Source of the DNA: Thermoanaerobaculia bacterium
GTDB taxonomy: Bacteria; Acidobacteriota; Thermoanaerobaculia; Multivoradales; JAHEKO01
Reading direction: 5' to 3'
NCBI GenBank assembly: GCA_947259925.1
Contig: CAMYOG010000053.1
Location: 1 to 64,000 of the forward strand
Length of the DNA: 64,000 nt
Shown: positions 37,719 to 48,755 of the stretch, piece by piece
How the letters are laid out: each line of letters starts with the position of its first letter
Position numbering within the stretch: the first letter of the stretch is position 1
The notes under the pieces: model-generated
The model's database searches: none
Seen by the model: the letters and a program-made list of their open reading frames with translations, nothing else
Told to the model about the DNA's origin: nothing
Translations under genes and position numbers: made by a program

Positions 37719-38282
37719 ATGAACGAACCCGAAATCCAGCTGCTCTACGACGGTCCGACCATCGAGAACAAGGTCAGCGCAATCGGGCGCGAGCTCGAAG
37801 CCGATCTGGGCGAAGAGGATCCGATGCTGATCTCGGTGGTCGGCGGCTCGGTGGTCTTTCTGGCCGATCTCGTCCGCTCGATCCAAAAGCCGATCCGGTA
37901 CGAATTCATTCAGGTGCAGTACTCGGCGGGCTCGAGCAGCGATGAGGTGATGGAGATCCACTACCCGATCTCGATGGACGTCACCGACCAGACATTGGTG
38001 CTGGTCAAGGACGTCGTGACGACGGGCGTCATCGAGACCTACCTCCGTCAGCAGTTCCTGCAGCGCCGCGCTGCCAAGGTGATCGTCGCGGCCTTGCTCG
38101 ACCTCCCGGAGGAGCGACGGACCGACCTCAAGGTGGATTACCGGCTGTTCACACCCAAAAAAGCAGGACTTTTCGTCGGCTACGGCCTGAAAACCGCGGG
38201 CCGATACGGTAATCTCCCCTATGTCGGCCGGCTCGCCGAGCAGCACTCGGGAATCGAGGTGGGCGCGAAATCGTTGGAATAG
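37719..38282 (+). CDS. Degenerate hypoxanthine phosphoribosyltransferase-like protein
   Basis: A 187-residue phosphoribosyltransferase fold in the tilS-hpt-ftsH slot. It keeps the Hpt outline: GGSVVFLADLVRSI (about 42-55), IQVQYSAGSSSDEV, VLVKDVVTTG at 94-103 and LFVGYGLKTAGRYGNLPYV (151-169). Key residues differ. The PRPP-loop family pattern VEDIIDTG reads VKDVVTTG, so the usual catalytic Asp is Thr101 and the acidic partner is Lys97. The Lys of LKG is Gly42, and the Asp of GYGLDY is Lys158. Substitution of these positions suggests loss of normal catalysis, while the reading frame and operon place are intact. It may have a non-enzymatic role; that is inference. Confidence 0.85.
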   Translation: MNEPEIQLLYDGPTIENKVSAIGRELEADLGEEDPMLISVVGGSVVFLADLVRSIQKPIRYEFIQVQYSAGSSSDEVMEIHYPISMDVTDQTLVLVKDVVTTGVIETYLRQQFLQRRAAKVIVAALLDLPEERRTDLKVDYRLFTPKKAGLFVGYGLKTAGRYGNLPYVGRLAEQHSGIEVGAKSLE

Positions 38283-38348
38283 ACGACGCTACCGGATCCC
38301 ACCCGAGCCGGTACCGATGCAGGCCCACCGCCAGATCGAGGAACCCAC

Positions 38349-40292
<1,944 letters not shown>

Positions 40293-40311
40293 TCAACCGC
40301 AACCAGACCCG

Positions 40312-41217
40312 ATGCTGCCCGGATCGACAGTCGCAGATACCCGCCGTTGGATTCTGCGTCTGGCCCGAGACCGGGAGCTGGTGCTCACCGGCCGTCCGCT
40401 GGTGATGGGCGTGCTGAACATCACGCCCGACTCGTTCAGCGACGGTGGGCGATGGCTCGAGCGCGACCAGGCGGTCGCCCGCGCGCTCGAGATGGTCGAG
40501 CAGGGCGCGGAGATCCTCGATCTGGGCGCCGAATCGACCCGGCCCGGGGGCGGTGTCTACGGCGACGGCGCGGAGAACGTCGCGGTCGACCGTGAGCTCG
40601 AGCGACTGTTGCCGGTGCTGACCGAGCTGCGCTCGCTGACCGAGCTACCGATCTCGGTCGACACCCGCAAAGGACGGGTCGCCGCCGAGGCGCTCGCGGC
40701 CGGGGCCGACCTGATCAACGACATCAGCTGTCTCGCCGATCCGGCTCTCGGCGAGGCGGTCGCGGCGGCCGGCTGCCCTCTCATTCTGATGCACAGCCGG
40801 GGCGAGCTCGGCGACATGCAGCGCACCATCGTCTACGGCGACGTGCTCGAGGAGGTCGCCTCCGAGCTCTACGAAGCGATGCAGCAGGCCGAGGCGGCCG
40901 GCATCGACCGCGAGCAGATCGTCCTCGATCCGGGGATCGGCTTCGGCAAGAAGGTCGCCCACAACGTCGAGCTGGTCGGCCGCCTCGACCGGCTCTCCCA
41001 GCTCGGCAGACCGGTCCTGGTAGGCGCCAGCCGCAAGAGCTTCATCGCCGATCTGACCGGTGCGAGCGTGGACGACCGGCTGCCCGGCAGCCTGGCCGCG
41101 GTCGGCTGGGCGATGGCGGCACGCGCGGCGATCGTGCGGGTCCACGACGTCGCCGAGACGGTCCAGTTCATGAAGGTCTTCGGCGCCTTCGACCAGAGCC
41201 GGCGGGGCGGCGAATGA
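40312..41217 (+). CDS. folP: Dihydropteroate synthase
   Basis: A 301-residue TIM-barrel enzyme that joins p-aminobenzoate to the pterin in folate synthesis. Signatures are VMGVLNITPDSFSDGGRWL, ILDLGAESTRPGG, PISVDTRKGRVAAEALAAGADLINDISCL, LILMHSRGELGDMQ, IVLDPGIGFGK and the C-terminal VLVGASRKSFI with RVHDVAETVQ. The ATG at 40312 gives a slightly longer N-terminus than usual. The stop overlaps dacA by 4 bases. Confidence 0.96.
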   Translation: MLPGSTVADTRRWILRLARDRELVLTGRPLVMGVLNITPDSFSDGGRWLERDQAVARALEMVEQGAEILDLGAESTRPGGGVYGDGAENVAVDRELERLLPVLTELRSLTELPISVDTRKGRVAAEALAAGADLINDISCLADPALGEAVAAAGCPLILMHSRGELGDMQRTIVYGDVLEEVASELYEAMQQAEAAGIDREQIVLDPGIGFGKKVAHNVELVGRLDRLSQLGRPVLVGASRKSFIADLTGASVDDRLPGSLAAVGWAMAARAAIVRVHDVAETVQFMKVFGAFDQSRRGGE

Positions 41218-41990
41218 GCTTCGGCGGGCTCACCTGGCGCGACCTCGCCGACATCGCGCTGGTCGCGATCGTCATCTACAACCTGCTCCTGCTGATCCGC
41301 GGAACCCGCGGCGTCCAGATCCTGTTCGGAATCCTCTTTCTGGGCGGCATCTACTGGGCCGCCGGCTACATCGGCCTACCGACCCTCCAGGCGCTGCTCG
41401 GGAACTTCATCTTCATTCTGCCGATCGTGGTCATCATCCTGTTCCAGTCCGAGATCCGCCGGGCGCTCGCCAGCTTCTGGCGCAGCCCGCTGTTCAGCAT
41501 CAGCGCGCCGCATGAGGTCGACCACACGATCAACGAAGTGGTCGTGGCGGCGACCACCCTGGCGTCGCGCCGGATCGGGGCGCTGATCGTCATCCAGCGG
41601 CTCGAGGGCCTGCGCAACTACGTCGAGAACGGCATCCAGCTCGACGCCCGTATCTCCTACGATCTGCTGATGAACATCTTTTCGCCCGACACGCCGCTCC
41701 ACGACGGCGCGGTGGTCGTTCAGGGCGAGCGCATCGCCGCCGCCGCCTGCTTTCTGCCGCTCACCCTGCGCCACGAAGTGTCGAAGGAGTTCGGCACCCG
41801 CCACCGCGCCGCGATCGGCATCAGCGAGGAGACCGATGCCATCGCCGTGGTCGCGTCCGAGGAGACCGGCATGGTCTCGGTGGCGCTGAACGGCGAAATG
41901 CTGGTCGATCTCGACGCCAAGGGTCTCCGGAACACCCTCTACCAGCATCTGGTGACGGATCAGAACGCGCCGCTGGAGGCGACGACGTGA
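41214..41990 (+). CDS. dacA: Diadenylate cyclase (c-di-AMP synthase, CdaA type)
   Basis: A 258-residue membrane enzyme that makes c-di-AMP from two ATP. Three N-terminal helices span about residues 8-80. The DAC domain has the catalytic motifs DGAVVVQGERIAAAACFLPLT and GTRHRAAIGISEETDAIAVVVSEE-type sequence, with the DGA and RHR signatures intact. The start ATG overlaps folP. It is followed by ybbR (cdaR) and glmM with 4-base overlaps, the standard CdaA-CdaR-GlmM complex arrangement of Firmicutes. The second messenger usually controls potassium and osmotic balance and cell-wall growth. Confidence 0.96.
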   Translation: MSFGGLTWRDLADIALVAIVIYNLLLLIRGTRGVQILFGILFLGGIYWAAGYIGLPTLQALLGNFIFILPIVVIILFQSEIRRALASFWRSPLFSISAPHEVDHTINEVVVAATTLASRRIGALIVIQRLEGLRNYVENGIQLDARISYDLLMNIFSPDTPLHDGAVVVQGERIAAAACFLPLTLRHEVSKEFGTRHRAAIGISEETDAIAVVASEETGMVSVALNGEMLVDLDAKGLRNTLYQHLVTDQNAPLEATT

Positions 41991-42673
41991 GTCAGTTCTG
42001 GTCGGCGTGGGGCCTCCGACTCCTGGCGCTGGCGCTCGCGGTCCTGGCCTGGTTCATCATCAGTGTCGGGCCACGCGAGCAGATCGGGGAGACCAGCGTC
42101 GAGACCTTCGTTACCTATCGTCCGCCCGAGGGCTTCATGATCCTCGAGCCGCCCGACCGCGTGCGCGTCCGCATTTCGGGCCCCGAGAGTCGCCTCGCCA
42201 ACCTCAATCCGCTGCAGGTCAGCGTGATCGTCGAGCTGCGGGGCGCCGATCTCGGGCGCCAGGACATCTCCCTGACGAGCTCCAACGTCGTACTGCCGAC
42301 CGGCCTGGAGGTCGTCTCCATCGATCCCAACGCCCTGGTCCTGCAGCTCGACCGGGTGGTCAGCATGCTCAAGCCGATCGACGTCGCGATGACCGGTGAG
42401 CCGGCGGCCGGAGCGGTCGCGCAGGAGCCGACCATCTTCCCGCTGCAGGCGCTGGTGACCGGACCGGAATCGCGAATCGACGCACTCACCGCGCTCACGA
42501 CCACACCGATCAACCTGGACGGTCACGCGCTGGACTTCCAGGCCCGGGCGGCGGTCATCTCTCCCGACCCGCTGATCAAGGTCGTGGACCCGGCGATGGT
42601 CGACGTCGACGTGCGGCTCGACATCCCGGGCGCGCCGCTCGACGCGAACTCCGACCCGACCGGCTCCAGATGA
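41987..42673 (+). CDS. YbbR/CdaR-type regulator of diadenylate cyclase
   Basis: A 228-residue membrane-anchored protein. A short cytoplasmic start is followed by one helix (LRLLALALAVLAWFIIS, about residues 8-25). Two YbbR-like beta modules follow, beginning VETFVTYRPPEGFMILEPPDRVRVRISGP and IDVAMTGEPAAGAVAQEPTIFP. In Bacillus the CdaR homologue contacts CdaA and modulates c-di-AMP output. The GTG start overlaps dacA and the stop overlaps glmM. It has fewer YbbR repeats than the four-repeat Firmicutes protein. Confidence 0.88.
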   Translation: MSQFWSAWGLRLLALALAVLAWFIISVGPREQIGETSVETFVTYRPPEGFMILEPPDRVRVRISGPESRLANLNPLQVSVIVELRGADLGRQDISLTSSNVVLPTGLEVVSIDPNALVLQLDRVVSMLKPIDVAMTGEPAAGAVAQEPTIFPLQALVTGPESRIDALTALTTTPINLDGHALDFQARAAVISPDPLIKVVDPAMVDVDVRLDIPGAPLDANSDPTGSR

Positions 42674-44013
42674 CCAGGCGGCTCTTCGGCACAGATGGGA
42701 TCCGCGGTCCCGTCGGCACCTTCCCGCTCGATCGAGCGACCGTGGTGACCCTCGGCTCGGCTCTCGGCACGACGCTCGCTGCAGGGCGCGACCAGCCTCT
42801 CGTGGTGCTGGGCGGCGACACCCGCGAGAGCACGCCCGAGCTCTGCCGCTGGCTCGCGACCGGCCTGCTGTCGAGCGGCTGCGAGATCCACTACGCCGGC
42901 ACCGTACCGACGCCCGCGGTCGCCTTCGTTACCCGTGAGCTCGGCGCCGCTTGCGGAGTCGCCGTCTCCGCCAGCCACAACCCGATGCCGGACAACGGCG
43001 TCAAGCTGATCGATGGCGACGGATTCAAATGGACGCCGGAAGCCGAGAGTGCCCTCGAGAAGCGGCTGCACGCAGGAGCGGCGCTCGAGTCGCAGGACGC
43101 CTCGATCGAGCCGGATGCCTCGCTGATCGAGGGCTACATCGGCTATCTCGCCACGTCGCTGCCGAGCGAGCGTCCGCTCGCGGGCCTCACGGTCGTTCTC
43201 GATTGCGCCAACGGCGCCGCCGCTCCGTACGCCCCCGCCCTCTTCGAACGCCTCGGGGCCGAGGTGACGGTGCTCTGCGCCGAGCCCGACGGCGCCAACA
43301 TCAACCAGGGCTGCGGCTCGACCCACCCGCAGGCGATGGCGGCTGCGGTCGCCAGCGGTCCGGCGGTCCTGGGCATCGCGTTCGACGGCGACGCGGACCG
43401 GGCGCTCTTCGCCGACGAGACCGGCACGGTACGGGACGGCGACGCCACCCTCTACCTCTGGGGTCGCGCCCTCGCCGAGCGCGGCGACCTCGACGGCGGA
43501 GCGATCGTCGCCACCTCGATGAGCAATCTCGGTCTCGAGGTCGCGCTGCGTGACGCCGGTATCGAAGTGGTGCGCTGCGACGTCGGAGATCGGGTCGTGG
43601 TCGACACGATGCGTCGCCGGGGCTTGGTTCTCGGCGGCGAGCAGTCGGGACACATCGTCGAGCTCGGCCTCTCCACCACCGGCGACGGCATGCTGACCGC
43701 GATCCAGCTCGCCCACATCGTCCACGAGTCGGGGCTGTCGCTCTCCGAGCTCCTGAGCGAGCTGCCGCGCTTTCCGCAGACCCTGCAGAACATCCGGGTC
43801 CGATCCAAGCCCGATCTACTGTCGCTTCCCAGCGTCGCCAAGGCCGCCGCCGAGGTCGAGCGCCAGCTGGGAGACCGGGGCCGTCTGGTTCTGCGCTACA
43901 GTGGCACCGAGCCGCTGGCCCGGGTGATGATCGAGGGGCCCGACCAGGAGACCATCGAGCGACTCGCGGGGCAGCTTCTCGAGGCGATCGGGAGTGAGAT
44001 CGGAATGCGATGA
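42670..44013 (+). CDS. glmM: Phosphoglucosamine mutase
   Basis: A 447-residue enzyme that converts glucosamine-6-phosphate to glucosamine-1-phosphate for peptidoglycan and LPS precursor UDP-GlcNAc. The N-terminal RLFGTDGIRGPVG, the phosphorylated Ser in VAVSASHNPMPDNGVKLI (around residue 102), the metal loop AFDGDADRALF, the sugar loop GGEQSGHI and the phosphate-binding RYSGTEPLARVMIEG are all present. It overlaps ybbR and pdxJ by four bases each. In c-di-AMP systems GlmM binds CdaA and lowers its activity, so the cluster may link cell-wall flux and c-di-AMP. Confidence 0.97.
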   Translation: MTRRLFGTDGIRGPVGTFPLDRATVVTLGSALGTTLAAGRDQPLVVLGGDTRESTPELCRWLATGLLSSGCEIHYAGTVPTPAVAFVTRELGAACGVAVSASHNPMPDNGVKLIDGDGFKWTPEAESALEKRLHAGAALESQDASIEPDASLIEGYIGYLATSLPSERPLAGLTVVLDCANGAAAPYAPALFERLGAEVTVLCAEPDGANINQGCGSTHPQAMAAAVASGPAVLGIAFDGDADRALFADETGTVRDGDATLYLWGRALAERGDLDGGAIVATSMSNLGLEVALRDAGIEVVRCDVGDRVVVDTMRRRGLVLGGEQSGHIVELGLSTTGDGMLTAIQLAHIVHESGLSLSELLSELPRFPQTLQNIRVRSKPDLLSLPSVAKAAAEVERQLGDRGRLVLRYSGTEPLARVMIEGPDQETIERLAGQLLEAIGSEIGMR

Positions 44014-44726
44014 CCCTGCTATCGGTCAACATCGATCATGTAGCCACGCTCCGGCAGGCGCGGGGCGTCAGCTATCCGAGTCCGAGCGAGGCGGCGCGAC
44101 TCGCCGAGGGCGCCGGCGCCTCGGGCATCACCGTGCACCTGCGAGGCGACCGCCGCCACATCCAGGACGCCGACGTCGAGGAGCTGCGCGAGGTCGTCCG
44201 CGGCAAGCTCAACCTCGAGATGGCCGCCACCGAGGAGATGCTCGAGCTGGCGATCCGGTGGCGCCCCGACCAGGTGACCCTGGTACCGGAGCGGCCCGAG
44301 GAGGTGACCACCGAAGGTGGCCTCGACCTCGTCGCCGCCGGCGACTCGATCCCCGAGGCGGTCGGCCGACTGACCGACGCCGGGATCAGCGTCTCGCTCT
44401 TTCTCGATCCGGAGGCCGCCCAGATCGAGCGCCTCGCGGACCTCTCCCACGATCTGGCCAACGGCTTCGAGATCAACACCGACCACTACACGCGCCCGGG
44501 CGCCGACTCGGAGAGCGAGCTCGAGCGGATCGTCGAGGCGGCGGCGCTCGGCGCCGAAAGCGGCCTACGGGTCTACGCCGGCCACGGTCTGACTACCGAC
44601 AACGTCCGCCGGGTCGCCGAGATCCCGGTGATCGAAGAGCTCAACATCGGTCACGCTATCGTCTCGCGCGCGGTCCTGGTCGGGATGGAAGCGGCGGTCA
44701 GAGAGATGCTCGCCGCGATCGGCTGA
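44010..44726 (+). CDS. pdxJ: Pyridoxine 5'-phosphate synthase
   Basis: A 238-residue TIM-barrel enzyme that condenses 1-deoxyxylulose-5-phosphate with 3-amino-2-oxopropyl phosphate to make pyridoxine phosphate. Motifs are LSVNIDHVATLRQARG, GITVHLRGDRRHIQDADV, LNLEMAATEEML and EVTTEGGLDL. VSLFLDPEAAQIE, FEINTDHYTRP and AGHGLTTDNVRRVAEIP-type sequence follow. The start overlaps glmM (ATGA). It closes the co-directional run that begins with tilS. Confidence 0.97.
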   Translation: MTLLSVNIDHVATLRQARGVSYPSPSEAARLAEGAGASGITVHLRGDRRHIQDADVEELREVVRGKLNLEMAATEEMLELAIRWRPDQVTLVPERPEEVTTEGGLDLVAAGDSIPEAVGRLTDAGISVSLFLDPEAAQIERLADLSHDLANGFEINTDHYTRPGADSESELERIVEAAALGAESGLRVYAGHGLTTDNVRRVAEIPVIEELNIGHAIVSRAVLVGMEAAVREMLAAIG

Positions 44727-44745
44727 GCCGAGTGATCCACCCTCG

Positions 44746-45264
44746 CTACTCACCCGACGGGCAGTAGCTGACGTACACGTCGGGCGAGAGCCTCATGATG
44801 CTCGACGCGGCGACAGGAGCTTCCCCGCTCCGCTGAGGCGCTTCGGGCAAGCGCCACTTCAGATCCGGGAACCGTGCGTAGTCGCGATCCAGCGTGACCC
44901 ACTCGCAGCCGGACTCGACGGCCAGGGCGGCGAACCAGGCGTCGGACACCAGATTGCCTCGCGCGTCTCCGGACCTGCACAGGCGAGTGAAGATCTCCCA
45001 GTGTCGAGCTCCCGGCCGCACGAGGATGGCGTGAGGCTGGTCGCGCAGGAGATCGCAGAAAGCGACCGCTTCGTCGAGGGGACTCGGTTGGGCGAACACC
45101 CGCGGATGGGTGACGACCCGGATGACGCCGCTCAGCGCCTGAGGCGACAGAGCAAAGCGCCCGTCGCCGTTGACGACGCGATCGAGCCAGCGGTGACAGA
45201 GCTCGTGGTCGCTCGAGTCGGACCGGAAGGCATGGATCAGGACGTTGACGTCGGGCAAGATCAT
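44746..45264 (-). CDS. vapC: VapC-type PIN-domain ribonuclease toxin
   Basis: A 172-residue PIN-domain protein. The first acidic residue lies in ILPDVNVLIHAF (Asp5). LVSDAWFAALAVESGCEWVTLDRDYARFPDLKW supplies the later conserved acids. The first 145 residues match the usual VapC length. The last 27 (EAPQRSGEAPVAASSIMRLSPD and onward) are an extension of low similarity that may come from a lost stop. VapC toxins cleave specific RNAs, often initiator or other tRNAs. The ATG at 45264 overlaps the antitoxin's end by four bases. Confidence 0.85.
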   Translation of the reverse strand: MILPDVNVLIHAFRSDSSDHELCHRWLDRVVNGDGRFALSPQALSGVIRVVTHPRVFAQPSPLDEAVAFCDLLRDQPHAILVRPGARHWEIFTRLCRSGDARGNLVSDAWFAALAVESGCEWVTLDRDYARFPDLKWRLPEAPQRSGEAPVAASSIMRLSPDVYVSYCPSGE

Positions 45265-45443
45265 GACTTATCCATCAGCTCCTCGAGCTCCGCTGAGCTG
45301 TTGAGGTCGACGCCGGGGAGCACGCCCCCGCGAGCAGTGGAGATCGGGAGCCTGACTCGCTTGCGACGGACCTTCTTGCTGTCTGCCAACACCAGGCCGA
45401 GACCCTCCTCCAGAAGCTCGGGCAGCTCTTCTCGGCTACGCAA
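45261..45443 (-). pseudogene. vapB: Decayed VapB-type antitoxin
   Basis: A 60-codon frame from a TTG at 45443 ends 1 base inside vapC's start codon. Its C-terminus (KKVRRKRVRLPISTARGGVLPGVDLNSSAELEELMDK) has the charge pattern and GVDL-SAELEELMD ending of RHH-type VapB antitoxins. The part before it, EELPELLEEGLGLVLAD, matches the family helix, but the preceding helix (IDRVAACVAEKS) lies in a different frame further upstream. A frameshift near 45430 therefore appears to have broken the gene, and the N-terminal strand is not recognisable. Confidence 0.6.
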
Positions 45444-45492
45444 GCTGCAACGCGGTCAATAGAAAAACCCGCGCGGGATCGCACCCGGCACG

Positions 45493-47067
45493 TCAGGCAC
45501 CCTCTACTCCACTGCGACGCATGCGGTACTCCAGCCGTAGGAACAGGCGCCCGAACAGCCACATATCGTGCCGCGCCGTCAGATCTGCGGCAGACACCTC
45601 TCCCAAGTCCGCCTCATCGGTCGTGCGCACGGTGATCGTCTCGTCGATCGGCAGGCGCCACGGGCGCAGGCCGGCGAGCTGCAGGTAGACGCCCTGGTCG
45701 CCGAGGTCGTCCGAAGCGCGGCGAGTCGTGAGCGCAAGTTGCCCGCCCTCCCGATTCTCCAATCGCAGCAGCGAGGTCATGCACGCCAACGGCAACGGAA
45801 AGGCGATGTTCATGTAGCGCACGTCTTCGCGGGCGTGCTCGCTGTACAGAGCGGCGTACAGGGTCTCACCCGTCGCCCTCCAGGTACGAACCCAGGCCCG
45901 AACGTCCAGCCGCCCGTCGCGGGCGTCGTCCACGTCGCAGATCTTGTTGGTCATATCGCCCGACGGCGTGTCCGGCCCCGGCAAGCCCAATTGGCCCAGC
46001 CGGCGCGAGAGCTGAAAGAAGAGCCTCCCTCCGAAGCGAAATCCAGCCTGCCAAGCGTGCCGGGCGTCGAGCTCGTACTCGGCGGTGTGCTCGTAGAACC
46101 GCCGAATTCGCGGGTCCACGCGCTCGGACAGGAATCCGCCTCCGGCGTATCGGGAGAAGTCGTCCGTCAGCCCGGTCCTGGGCTGCGGCCGGGCGGGAGC
46201 GAGCGAGGCGACGAACGCCGGACCGATCCGGCGGCGGGCGTAGGCGAGGGAGAACGGGGCGCCGACCGGAGCGGACCGCGGCGACGCCTGCATGCGGCCA
46301 AACCCGAGAAGACCGAGTACGCCGTGGCCGAGCGCATTGACCACACCGTGCATCCACGCCATCTGCCCGAGGTCGAGGTGGCGACCGCCAAGGGCCCAGT
46401 CGAACGCGAGGCAGAGCGCGCCGACTGGCACCGTCAGCGCGAGCAGCACGATGACGCCCCCTCGTCGACGGGCCAGGCGCGCACCTAACGCCACCACCCA
46501 CTGTGCTACGAACAGTACGATGTAGCCGACGGTGCCGATCTGCTCGAGCGCTCGCATCCCGGTGAGCCCCGCGGCGACGAGCGCGAACACGATCGGATGA
46601 ATCACCAGAAGCCAGCGACCACGGTCTGTCGCGCGCACGATCAACGACGTCAGTGAGATGGCCGCGAACCCAGCAGCGTGGAAGTGCGCGGCGGTGAGCA
46701 ACGCCCACCTTCCGCTGAAGCCCAGAAGCGAAGTGTTGGCGGCGTAGACGTAGAGCCAGACGCCGCCGCCGACGACCCACACCCAGGCGAGGGCCAGCGC
46801 GGCTTCTGACGCCTGGAGAATCGGGCGCGAGAGCGCGCGCTGGAGAGCCTGAAACCCGACGACGACTCCCCCGACCGTATAGAACGCGGCGAAGCCGGCA
46901 CCCAGGGTGCCGCGCGTGGCGCCCGAGACGGCGAGCGCCGCGACGCCGAACATGAGGACCGCCGTGCGAGCCGCCAGCGGGTCGCGACGCGCCTCGGCGT
47001 CGATCAGCTGGCTGAGCGGCACCGAGACGGCCGCTGCCAGAAACCCGACGACGATGGGATCGAGCAT
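45493..47067 (-). CDS. YndJ-like multi-pass membrane protein
   Basis: A 524-residue protein with at least eight hydrophobic helices in the first 280 residues, then a soluble C-terminal domain. The segment WMHGVVNALGHGVLGLLG near 235-255 is the YndJ family's characteristic motif, seen in Bacillus. The C-terminal 240 residues (FYEHTAEYELDARHAWQAGF, MTNKICDVDDARDGRLDVRAW) resemble the YndJ extension. The function is unknown. It has no coupled neighbour; the nearest gene upstream on its strand is the 71-residue protein 43 bases away. Confidence 0.8.
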   Translation of the reverse strand: MLDPIVVGFLAAAVSVPLSQLIDAEARRDPLAARTAVLMFGVAALAVSGATRGTLGAGFAAFYTVGGVVVGFQALQRALSRPILQASEAALALAWVWVVGGGVWLYVYAANTSLLGFSGRWALLTAAHFHAAGFAAISLTSLIVRATDRGRWLLVIHPIVFALVAAGLTGMRALEQIGTVGYIVLFVAQWVVALGARLARRRGGVIVLLALTVPVGALCLAFDWALGGRHLDLGQMAWMHGVVNALGHGVLGLLGFGRMQASPRSAPVGAPFSLAYARRRIGPAFVASLAPARPQPRTGLTDDFSRYAGGGFLSERVDPRIRRFYEHTAEYELDARHAWQAGFRFGGRLFFQLSRRLGQLGLPGPDTPSGDMTNKICDVDDARDGRLDVRAWVRTWRATGETLYAALYSEHAREDVRYMNIAFPLPLACMTSLLRLENREGGQLALTTRRASDDLGDQGVYLQLAGLRPWRLPIDETITVRTTDEADLGEVSAADLTARHDMWLFGRLFLRLEYRMRRSGVEGA

Positions 47068-47109
47068 TAGGCCAGCCAGCCCGATCGATGCCAGTCGCCC
47101 GTGACCGCC

Positions 47110-47325
47110 CTACCGCTCCACTTCCACCGACGAGGCGGCGGTGTCTTCCGGATTCTTGGCGATCAGGACCGTGTCGCCGACCGGCAGCAGAGCTCGATGA
47201 AGGTTCTCGCCCAGGGCGATGTTGACCTCGTAGTAGCCCTCCGGACAGATCTTCAGGAGCCGGCCGTGGCCGCCCTTCATGCCGAGCTGCGTGTTGTGAA
47301 TGACGACTTCCGCTGGTAGCTCCAT
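47110..47325 (-). CDS. Small conserved-looking cytoplasmic protein, unknown function
   Basis: A 71-residue protein. It begins MELPAEVVIHNTQLGMKGG and continues HGRLLKICPEGYYEVNIALGENLHRALLPVGDTVLIAK with no membrane helix. The pattern looks like a small beta-barrel (PilZ/OB-like). Its ATG follows the regulator's stop codon without a gap (TAG then ATG), so it is almost certainly translated with the NtrC-type gene. It could be a regulator of, or target for, that protein; this is inference. Confidence 0.65.
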   Translation of the reverse strand: MELPAEVVIHNTQLGMKGGHGRLLKICPEGYYEVNIALGENLHRALLPVGDTVLIAKNPEDTAASSVEVER

Positions 47326-48720
<1,395 letters not shown>

Positions 48721-48755
48721 GACCCGGCCATTCTGGCACAGAATAAGAGGCTTAG

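Noticed and set aside
48728-48745. TGGCAC between the NtrC-type gene and recD2 as a sigma-54 site
   Set aside because: No GC doublet occurs at the required distance.
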